Below, piece by piece: positions 57,978 through 64,000 of a stretch of 64,000 bases of DNA. How positions within the stretch are numbered: the first letter of the stretch is position 1; every line of letters begins with the position of its first letter. Origin of the DNA: Larkinella sp965227735 (GTDB lineage Bacteria; Bacteroidota; Bacteroidia; Cytophagales; Spirosomataceae); NCBI RefSeq assembly GCF_965227735.1, contig NZ_OZ245776.1:992001-1056000 (forward strand), given 5' to 3'. The notes below the pieces were generated by a model. The model saw only the letters and a list, made by a program, of their open reading frames with translations, was not told the DNA's origin and did no database searches. The translations under genes were made by a program, and so were the position numbers.

Positions 57978-59309
57978 TTACGCATTTTGCGTGACTTCCG
58001 GCGTTACGGTTTCGCGCCCGATGCTGTAATAGGTGTAGCCGACTTCCTTCATCTGGTCAAGTTCGTAGACATTCCGACCGTCGAAAATCAGCTTATTTTT
58101 CAGCAGCAGGTTCATTTTTCCGAAGTCCGGCGTGCGGAACAGCGGCCATTCGGTCATGATCACCAGGGCATCGGCATCGTCCAGGGCAGCATACGACGTA
58201 TGGGCGTAGTTGATCTGATTACCCAGAACATTCCGCACATTGTCCATTGCTTCGGGGTCGTAAACCGTTACTTTGGCGCCTTCGTTCAGCAACGCCCGGA
58301 TGTTTTCCAGGGCCGGGGCTTCCCGAATGTCGTCAGTATACGGTTTGAACGCCAGGCCCCAGACGGCAATGGTTTTCCCTTTCAGATCGCCGTCGAAGTG
58401 GTTTTTGATGATCGGCAGCAGTTTGCTTTTCTGCCTGGTGTTCACGTCCATCACCGACTTCAGAATTTTGAAATCGTAGTCGTATTCCTGCGCGGTTTTG
58501 GCCAGCGCCTGCACGTCTTTCGGAAAGCAGCTTCCACCGTAGCCAATCCCGGCGAACAAAAACCGCTTGCCGATCCGGCTGTCGGTTCCGATGCCCCGGC
58601 GAATGTCGTCGACGTTCGCACCGGCTTTCTCACACAGGTTGGCGATTTCGTTCATGAACGAAATTTTAACGGCCAGGAACGCATTGGCGGCATATTTGGT
58701 CATTTCGGCCGAACGCTCATCCATGAAAATCACCGGATTCCCCTGCCGAACGAGCGGGGCATACAGCTTGTTCAGAACGGCTTTGGCTTTGTCTGACCGG
58801 GTCCCGATCACGACGCGATCCGGTTTCATGAAATCATCGACGGCAACGCCTTCCCGCAGAAATTCGGGGTTCGATACCACGTCGAAGTCGATTTTCGCAC
58901 CCCGCGAAATGTGAAGCCACACCTTTTCGGCGGTTCCCACCGGCACGGTACTTTTGTCAACAATAACCGCGTATTGCTTCAGCAACGGGCCCAAATCATC
59001 CGATACTTTCAGAATATATTTCAAATCGGCGGAGCCATCTTCGCCCGGCGGTGTGGGCAATGCCAGGAAAATAACTTCCGCTCCTTCAATCCCTTCGGCC
59101 AGGTTAGTCGTAAATTTCAGACGACCTTCGGCGGTATTCCGGTTGAATAAAACATCCAGACCTGGTTCGTAAATCGGAATGATTCCGTTGTTCAGTTTTT
59201 CAACTTTACGCTCGTCGATGTCGACGCAGACGACCTGATTTCCGGTTTCGGCAAAACAGGTCCCCGTAACGAGCCCGACATACCCGGTTCCAATAACGGC
59301 TAATTTCAT
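57978..59309 (-). CDS. ugd: UDP-glucose 6-dehydrogenase
   Basis: Oxidises UDP-glucose to UDP-glucuronate with two NAD. 443 residues, normal length. NAD motif AVIGTGYVGLVTGTCFAE; FLALPTPPGEDGSADL; STVPVGTAEKV; NPEFLREGVAVDDF; Lys214 in NAFLAVKISFMNEI; and the catalytic Cys261 in GIGYGGSCFPKDVQAL. It starts at ATG 59309. It forms an operon with the UDP-xylose synthase downstream, ending in a terminator. A possible -7 box is 83 bases upstream. Confidence 0.97.
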   Translation of the reverse strand: MKLAVIGTGYVGLVTGTCFAETGNQVVCVDIDERKVEKLNNGIIPIYEPGLDVLFNRNTAEGRLKFTTNLAEGIEGAEVIFLALPTPPGEDGSADLKYILKVSDDLGPLLKQYAVIVDKSTVPVGTAEKVWLHISRGAKIDFDVVSNPEFLREGVAVDDFMKPDRVVIGTRSDKAKAVLNKLYAPLVRQGNPVIFMDERSAEMTKYAANAFLAVKISFMNEIANLCEKAGANVDDIRRGIGTDSRIGKRFLFAGIGYGGSCFPKDVQALAKTAQEYDYDFKILKSVMDVNTRQKSKLLPIIKNHFDGDLKGKTIAVWGLAFKPYTDDIREAPALENIRALLNEGAKVTVYDPEAMDNVRNVLGNQINYAHTSYAALDDADALVIMTEWPLFRTPDFGKMNLLLKNKLIFDGRNVYELDQMKEVGYTYYSIGRETVTPEVTQNA

Positions 59310-59625
59310 AGAGAAGTGACTGTATTTATGTTAAGATAGGTTGATAGAAGTCAACTGATTTGTACTTTTTGTATACTTTGAATGCAGGACACAAAAATAG
59401 ATTTTTTTACTCAATTCCGACTGTTCCTGCCGGAATTTGTGATTCAGAGGTCGATAATCTTCGGGTATTACACTGGCTTAATGTCAGTTAACCCTCTGTT
59501 CAGACCGCACGGTAAATTGCTAAATCCACTGCGGACGGATTTGCCAGCCTGCTTGGGTCTGTCGATAAATTTTTGTAAATTATTATTAAAATCATCGTAA
59601 AAGTGCCACACAGCATAGCGCGTTC
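59310..59625. other. AT-rich divergent intergenic region
   Basis: About 315 bases. It holds a leftward -7 box (59392-59399). A 72-codon frame at 59382-59600 has no features and overlaps that box. No repeat arms were seen. Confidence 0.5.
59392..59399 (-). promoter_or_regulatory. -7 box upstream of ugd
   Basis: On the minus strand TATTTTTG, an exact TAnnTTTG match, 83 bases from the ugd start. The -33 TTG is not at the right spacing, so the call is tentative. Confidence 0.35.
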
Positions 59626-60780
59626 ATGACTTCAGAAATTGTAGAAAACCAAGTAGACGATAGTTCGCAACTGATTGCCCAAACCGTCCGCGATTTTGCC
59701 ACCCGCCACATCCTGCCGTTTGTTCGGGAATGGGATGAGTCGCAGCATTTTCCGGTCGAAACGATGCGTCAGTTGGGCGAATTGGGGCTTTTGGGCCTTC
59801 TGGTCCCGGAAGAATACGGCGGTGCGGGACTCGGCTACCGGGAATACGTCGGTGCGATCGTTGAACTAGCCAAAGTAGACGGGGCCATCGGACTGTCGAT
59901 GGCAGCCCACAATTCCCTCTGTACGAATCACATTCTGCTCTTTGGCAGTCCGGCGCAAAAGCAGTTGTATTTACCCAAACTGGCCTCCGGCGAATGGATT
60001 GGCGCCTGGGGGCTGACAGAACCCAACACCGGTTCCGATGCCGGGAACATGCGAACTGTGGCTGTTCGGGACGGGGACGACTGGGTGCTGAATGGCTCCA
60101 AAAATTTTATCACCCACGGGAAAAGCGGGAATGTGGCCGTGGTCATCGCGCGAACGGGCGAACCCAACACCCCCCACAATGCCACGGCTTTTGTGGTCGA
60201 ACGCGGTACACCCGGTTTTTCGGGCGGCAAAAAAGAAGACAAACTCGGCATGCGGGCGTCCGAAACGGCGGAAATGCTGTTTCAGGATTGCCACATTTCC
60301 GACCGCCAGCGACTCGGCGAGGTGGGCGACGGTTTTGTGCAGTCGCTGAAAATTCTGGACGGCGGGCGGATTTCGATTGCGGCCCTGAGCCTCGGCATCG
60401 CGCTGGGTGCCTACGAACACGCCCTGAAATATGCCCAGGAACGGGAGCAGTTTGGCCAGGCGATTGCCCGGTTTCAGGCCATTGCGTTCAAACTCGCCGA
60501 TCTGGCCACCACCATCGAAGCCGCCAAACTCCTCACCTACCAGGCCGCCGATTTGAAGGATGCCGGAAAACCGGTCACGAAGGAATCCGCGATGGCCAAA
60601 CTCTACGCGTCGGAAGTGGCCGTGAAAGCCGCCGACGAAGCCGTTCAGATTTTCGGGGGTTACGGTTATACGAAAGATTTCCCGGTCGAGAAATACTACC
60701 GCGACGCCAAGCTTTGCACCATCGGCGAAGGAACCAGCGAGATTCAGCGGCTGGTGATTTCGCGATTGATCCTGAAATAG
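59626..60780 (+). CDS. Acyl-CoA dehydrogenase
   Basis: FAD-dependent oxidation of acyl-CoA to enoyl-CoA. 384 residues. Order of family motifs: LGLLVPEEYGGAGLGYREY, AHNSLCTNHILLFGS, GAWGLTEPNTGSDAGNMRT (FAD and substrate binding), LNGSKNFITHG, RASETAEMLFQDCHI, AYEHALKYAQEREQFGQAIARFQAI, EAVQIFGGYGYTKDFPVEKYYRDAKLCTI and the catalytic Glu368 in GEGTSEIQRLVISR. The sequence is of the short/branched-chain type, with no mitochondrial-type signal. A strong terminator begins on the base after its stop, so it is monocistronic. Confidence 0.94.
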   Translation: MTSEIVENQVDDSSQLIAQTVRDFATRHILPFVREWDESQHFPVETMRQLGELGLLGLLVPEEYGGAGLGYREYVGAIVELAKVDGAIGLSMAAHNSLCTNHILLFGSPAQKQLYLPKLASGEWIGAWGLTEPNTGSDAGNMRTVAVRDGDDWVLNGSKNFITHGKSGNVAVVIARTGEPNTPHNATAFVVERGTPGFSGGKKEDKLGMRASETAEMLFQDCHISDRQRLGEVGDGFVQSLKILDGGRISIAALSLGIALGAYEHALKYAQEREQFGQAIARFQAIAFKLADLATTIEAAKLLTYQAADLKDAGKPVTKESAMAKLYASEVAVKAADEAVQIFGGYGYTKDFPVEKYYRDAKLCTIGEGTSEIQRLVISRLILK

Positions 60781-60817
60781 AAACGGCGGGGAAGTTCCCC
60801 GCCGTTTCTGCCTTTTT
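60781..60817 (+). terminator. Terminator after acyl-CoA dehydrogenase
   Basis: 13-bp perfect arms (AAACGGCGGGGAA at 60781-60793 and its complement at 60795-60807), a one-base centre and a T-rich tail. The stem begins directly after the TAG. Confidence 0.93.
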
Positions 60818-60834
60818 CACAACTAAATTTACTG

Positions 60835-61032
60835 CTAATTACCCTTCTTTTCGGTCTTTTTCACGGTCGTTTTTTTGACAACAACCTGGTGTTTGCCGTG
60901 TTTACCCTTCATTTTACTCCCCTTCGTTGCCGTAGTACTGGTGGCTGAGGTCGTAGCCGGTTTTTCTTGCGCATACGCAGCCGGTTCGGCAAATACAGCC
61001 GCACACAAGGCTATCCAAAGTATCTTCTTCAT
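60835..61032 (-). CDS. Small exported lysine-rich protein
   Basis: 65 residues with a clean signal peptide (MKKILWIALCAAVFAEPAAYA, before QEKP). The mature part is about 43 residues, Thr/Lys-rich and strongly basic (TTATKGSKMKGKHGKHQ, VVVKKTTVKKTEKKGN). Small basic periplasmic proteins of this kind are frequent in Cytophagales, possibly binding nucleic acid or anionic polymer. The role is unknown. It converges with the acyl-CoA dehydrogenase gene across a terminator. Confidence 0.75.
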   Translation of the reverse strand: MKKILWIALCAAVFAEPAAYAQEKPATTSATSTTATKGSKMKGKHGKHQVVVKKTTVKKTEKKGN

Positions 61033-61457
61033 AATATCAGCTTGTTAAAAGTTTCAATCCTTCTGCTAACTTTTTTCCTGATAGAAAGTTCGAACAATTG
61101 TATTAAAACCCTATTAAGTTTGCTTTAAAAGTGAATTAAAGCGCAGCTATTGACGCGATATCAGAAGTTGGTTGTGGCCTACCAAAAAGCCCCGGCTCAT
61201 TGCTTCACGCTACACCACCCACGGGAGCTTCGTTGTAACCGCAAAACAGTGCTTTCAACCCCTAATTTCTCCATCCAGCCCCATAACCTTTCATTTACGG
61301 TTTTTTCTGCCTATCATCACAGTGCTTGGAGATATGCGTCTATTTTTCCGAGATTTAGTCAAGACAAAAGACGTGAGACAAGAGAACAGAGCCACCCCTG
61401 TCTTGCATCTCTTGTCTTGCATCTATCCTCTTTTATTCACTTAACCTTCACTCTCGT
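61033..61457. other. Intergenic region with weak palindromic words
   Basis: About 425 bases between divergent genes. Near 61370-61440 there are AGACAAGAG and CTCTTGTCT words of the kind seen in the palindromic elements, but no long arm (best about 10 bp). Nothing else recognisable. Confidence 0.5.
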
Positions 61458-62375
61458 ATGGGATATGTTTTTTTAACCCTTGTCGTTCTGGCCCTTCTGG
61501 TGGTTTTCATGACGGTCAAGGTCGTGCCGCAGCAAACCGCCTACGTGGTGGAAAGGCTGGGAAAATTTCTGGCGGTTCTGCAGCCGGGCATCACGTTTAT
61601 CATTCCTTTTTTCGACCGCGTCGCCTACAAGCACAATCTAAAAGAAACCGCTCTTGACATTCCTGAACAAATCTGCATCACCCGCGACAACGTGCAGGTG
61701 CGCGTCGACGGCGTCATCTTTATTCAGATTGTCGATCCACAGAAAGCGTCGTACGGGATTGCCGATTACCGGTTTGCGGTGATTCAGTTGTCGCAAACCA
61801 CGATGCGGAGTGAAATGGGAAAAATCGAGCTGGACAAGACGTTTGAAGAACGGACGACCTTGAACCAGGCGGTGGTTCGGGCCATCGACGAAGCCGCCAT
61901 TGGCTGGGGTGTCAAAGTGTTGCGCTACGAAATCAAAAACATCACGCCCCCCCAGTCCGTTTTGAACGCGATGGAGAAGCAGATGCAGGCCGAACGCGAA
62001 AAACGGGCAGTCATTCTGCAATCGGAAGGCGAAAAGCAATCCGCCATCAACATCGCCGAGGGGCAAAAACAGAAGGTTGTGCTCGAATCGGAAGGGGTGC
62101 GGCTGCGGCAGATCAACGAAGCTTCGGGCGAAGCCGAAGCCATCAAGTCCATCGCCGATGCCACCGCCGAAAGCATCCGGAAAGTGGCGGCAGCGATCAA
62201 CGACGAGGGCGGTATGGATGCCGTCCAACTCCGGGTGGCCGAGCAACTGGTCGATCAGTTTGGCAACCTGGCCCGCACCAACAACACGCTGATTCTGCCC
62301 GCCAACTTTGGGGATCTGTCTTCGATCATTTCAACCGCCATGACGGTGGTTAAACACCAGGACAAAAAATCATAA
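61458..62375 (+). CDS. SPFH/band 7 protein (QmcA-like)
   Basis: 305 residues with one N-terminal membrane helix (VFLTLVVLALLVVFMTVKV), then the SPFH domain: VPQQTAYVVERLGKFLAVLQPG, DIPEQICITRDNVQVRVDG and KVLRYEIKNITPPQSVLNAME, followed by a helical region (MQAEREKRAVILQSEGEKQSAIN, and later ASGEAEAIKSIADATAESIRKV) that forms coiled coils and oligomers. QmcA/stomatin-like proteins organise membrane microdomains and recruit FtsH-type proteases. A NfeD gene starts four bases after its stop, the usual partner, which confirms the call. Confidence 0.94.
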   Translation: MGYVFLTLVVLALLVVFMTVKVVPQQTAYVVERLGKFLAVLQPGITFIIPFFDRVAYKHNLKETALDIPEQICITRDNVQVRVDGVIFIQIVDPQKASYGIADYRFAVIQLSQTTMRSEMGKIELDKTFEERTTLNQAVVRAIDEAAIGWGVKVLRYEIKNITPPQSVLNAMEKQMQAEREKRAVILQSEGEKQSAINIAEGQKQKVVLESEGVRLRQINEASGEAEAIKSIADATAESIRKVAAAINDEGGMDAVQLRVAEQLVDQFGNLARTNNTLILPANFGDLSSIISTAMTVVKHQDKKS

Positions 62376-62379
62376 AGCT

Positions 62380-62838
62380 ATGGACTTCATCACCTGGCCT
62401 CAGTTATGGGTCGTTCTGGGCATCTTGTTTTTGATTGCCGAACTACTCAGTGTTTCGTTTGTCTTCGCCTTCCTCAGCGTGGGCGCGTTCGTTACAGCCC
62501 TGGTCACCTGGCTGGGCGTAACACCGGAAGTCAGCGCCCAGTTGTTCGCGTTTGCCGCCATCACCCTCTTGACGCTGGTCACGGGCCGAAAACCGCTCCG
62601 GCGCTGGTTTGAATCGCGCACCCGAAAACAGGAATACGTCGAATCAGTGGGCGACAAAGCCACGGTCGTCGAAACCATACCGGCCTCCGGCGAAGGCCGG
62701 ATTTTCTACCGCGGCACGGAATGGTCGGCGGTTTCGGACAACGACGAGTCGATTATGGCGGGGCGGGCTGTAGTGATCAAAAAAATGGAAGGCAGCCGGG
62801 TTATTGTTGCGCAGGTTCCGGTGGAGAGTTTTCAGTAG
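62380..62838 (+). CDS. NfeD family membrane protein
   Basis: 152 residues with two or three membrane helices (LWVVLGILFLIAELLSVSFVF, AFVTALVTWLG, QLFAFAAITLLTLVTG) and a C-terminal OB-fold-like soluble domain (VGDKATVVETIPASGEGRIFYRG, TEWSAVSDNDESIMAGRAVVI). It is the standard partner of QmcA-type SPFH proteins. The ATG lies 4 bases after the SPFH stop, so they form an operon. A long hairpin that may terminate the operon follows 12 bases after its stop. Confidence 0.94.
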   Translation: MDFITWPQLWVVLGILFLIAELLSVSFVFAFLSVGAFVTALVTWLGVTPEVSAQLFAFAAITLLTLVTGRKPLRRWFESRTRKQEYVESVGDKATVVETIPASGEGRIFYRGTEWSAVSDNDESIMAGRAVVIKKMEGSRVIVAQVPVESFQ

Positions 62839-62850
62839 AAGAGTTTAAAA

Positions 62851-62907
62851 AACCAGAAAGTCGATACTTTTTGAGAATTTTTCTCAAAAAGTATCGACTT
62901 TCTGGTT
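62851..62907 (+). terminator. 27-bp-stem hairpin, probable terminator
   Basis: Perfect 27-bp arms (62851-62877 and 62881-62907, arm starting AACCAGAAAGTCGATACTTT) with a loop of only three bases. It begins 12 bases after the NfeD stop and lies 36 bases before an ATPase gene. No T tract of useful length follows, so it is an unusually strong stem for a terminator. It may belong to the same family as the palindromic repeats. Confidence 0.7.
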
Positions 62908-62943
62908 AAATAATGATATTGCAAAACATTTGAAGTAAACGTT

Positions 62944-64000
62944 ATGCTCATCGAATTCACCGTTGGCAATTTTCTCTCCATCAAAGACCGCCAGACTTTG
63001 CGGCTGGATGCGTCATCCATCAGTGAACACCGCGAGCAATTGATTGATGCTGGACGCTATCAATTACTCCGTAGTGCCGTCATTTACGGAGCCAACGCCA
63101 GCGGAAAATCTAATGTGCTGAATGCGTTGGGAACGATGCGCCAGATTGTAACCCAATCCGCAGAACGCTCCTCAACAGCCGCAATCGAAGTTGAACCATT
63201 CTTACTGAGTACCGAAACTGAGGATGAACCCAGTTACTTTGAAATACTATTTTTACTAAATGGCTTCCGGTATCGCTACGGTTTTGAAGTTGATCGCCAA
63301 GCCGTGCGGGCAGAATGGCTTTTTGAGTCAAAAAAGAGACAGGAAAAATCTCTTTTTGTTAGAGAAAACGATGCTATTGATGTAACGAAGGACTTCAAGG
63401 AGGGGAAAGATTTGGAAGAGCGAACCCGAAATAATGCACTATTTCTGGCAGTTTGTGACCAGTTTAATGGCATTATATCAAAACAGATTTTAAGTTGGTT
63501 TGGAAAGCTTAATTCCATTTCAGGTTCATCACATGAAAAGCTTAGAAGCCTTACAATTAAACATTTAGGAGAAAGTAAGAAAGCCGATCTTCTAATATTC
63601 ATTAATGAGATTATTGGAATTGATGAAATTGGTATTGGAAATGAAACTTCTCCAGTAGAAAGCTCAACAAGACTTACATATGATTTCAAACAACTTTCGC
63701 CTATTGGATCGAAAAACAGTGATCTGACAGTAATTGAAACCTATCATCCAAAATATGATGCGGAAAAAAAGTTGGTTAATGAGGTTGTGACGTTTGATAT
63801 GGATAAGAATGAGTCATCTGGTACAAACAAGCTCTTCGATCTATCTGGGCCTATTTTTGACACGTTGCAGAATGGTGGCCTTTTAATCGTAGATGAACTA
63901 GACGCCAAACTGCACCCTTTGATGACACAGTCCATCATTCGCCTTTTCAATCAACCCGAACTAAACCCGAATAACGCACAGCTAATCTTTGCGACGCACG
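62944..64000 (+). CDS. AAA15-type ATPase, 5' part (continues past window)
   Basis: Open from ATG 62944 to the window end (352 codons) with no stop, so the gene continues. Walker A is GANASGKS (residues 49-56) in VIYGANASGKSNVLNALG. Walker B is in GGLLIVDELDAKLHP, and FATH follows at the edge. The start MLIEFTVGNFLSIKDRQTL is typical of the AAA15 / AAA_21 ATPases with ABC-like heads. These are often found in defence loci with RloB, nucleases or toxins, but that is family knowledge and the partner gene is outside the window. From about 63,300 the sequence becomes visibly AT-rich, unlike its neighbours, a sign of transfer. Confidence 0.85.
   Translation, partial: MLIEFTVGNFLSIKDRQTLRLDASSISEHREQLIDAGRYQLLRSAVIYGANASGKSNVLNALGTMRQIVTQSAERSSTAAIEVEPFLLSTETEDEPSYFEILFLLNGFRYRYGFEVDRQAVRAEWLFESKKRQEKSLFVRENDAIDVTKDFKEGKDLEERTRNNALFLAVCDQFNGIISKQILSWFGKLNSISGSSHEKLRSLTIKHLGESKKADLLIFINEIIGIDEIGIGNETSPVESSTRLTYDFKQLSPIGSKNSDLTVIETYHPKYDAEKKLVNEVVTFDMDKNESSGTNKLFDLSGPIFDTLQNGGLLIVDELDAKLHPLMTQSIIRLFNQPELNPNNAQLIFATH

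Overview
The window looks like a chromosomal segment of a Bacteroidota bacterium, most likely order Cytophagales and close to Spirosomataceae (Spirosoma/Larkinella type). The grounds are a full-length SprA, a PorX regulator and a type A C-terminal sorting domain (all type IX secretion), SusC/SusD, YicC next to PdxA, a SMUG2-type glycosylase, and several promoters with the Bacteroidota -7 box TAnnTTTG. Base composition is moderately GC-rich, with AT-richer islands at about 2.1-3.5 kb, 28.5-29.4 kb and from 63.3 kb to the end. I saw no rRNA, tRNA, CRISPR array, insertion sequence or phage genes.

Layout. 0-9.5 kb: the tail of a membrane-anchored serine hydrolase, an aldo/keto reductase followed by an AraC regulator, a secreted CotH-domain protein with a T9SS sorting tail, a secreted glycerophosphodiesterase, a TPR lipoprotein with a TMEM220-like protein, and a small transaldolase/F6P aldolase. 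9.6-17.4 kb: FtsE, PorX, KdsB, a DUF4905-like protein coupled to a LysM/RlpA-like protein, a tiny membrane protein, a TIGR02757 protein and an unknown protein. 17.5-28.5 kb: a PagL-like lipid A deacylase, aldose epimerase, ALDH7-type dehydrogenase, an outer-membrane protein and lipoprotein of unknown role, a siderophore-type TonB receptor with a PepSY membrane protein, and 3-methyladenine glycosylase. 28.6-37.5 kb: an Rpn-type nuclease directly followed by a saccharopine-dehydrogenase-like enzyme, YicC, PdxA, a three-gene run (hydroxyacid dehydrogenase, serine hydrolase, SMUG2), GYF/CD225 and DUF2752 membrane proteins, and a BamA/TamA-type barrel. 37.6-47.6 kb: the giant SprA, then RuvA and an MltD-like lytic transglycosylase. 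48-56.7 kb: a lipoprotein with RHS-like repeats, then a small polysaccharide-utilisation locus (GH78 rhamnosidase convergent with SusC/SusD). 57-64 kb: the two UDP-xylose synthesis genes, acyl-CoA dehydrogenase, a small Lys-rich exported protein, an SPFH/NfeD pair, and the first part of an AAA15-type ATPase that runs off the window.

Working together. SprA (translocon), PorX (regulator) and the CotH protein (cargo) are three parts of type IX secretion. KdsB, the PagL-like enzyme, the LysM proteins, MltD, the BamA-like barrel and UGD/UXS all serve the envelope. SusC/SusD and GH78 suggest uptake of rhamnose-containing glycan. ALDH7 and the saccharopine-dehydrogenase-like enzyme could both act in lysine catabolism.

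The most striking unexplained signal is in the gaps. At least nine intergenic spaces hold a long palindrome, with perfect arms of 13 to 42 bp. These palindromes differ in sequence but almost always abut a stop codon, and some share cores over tens of kilobases. They look like families of palindromic repeat elements that settle at gene 3' ends. A second point of interest is the AAA15-type ATPase at the right edge, in an AT-rich tract behind a 27-bp-stem hairpin, which could be the start of a defence locus.
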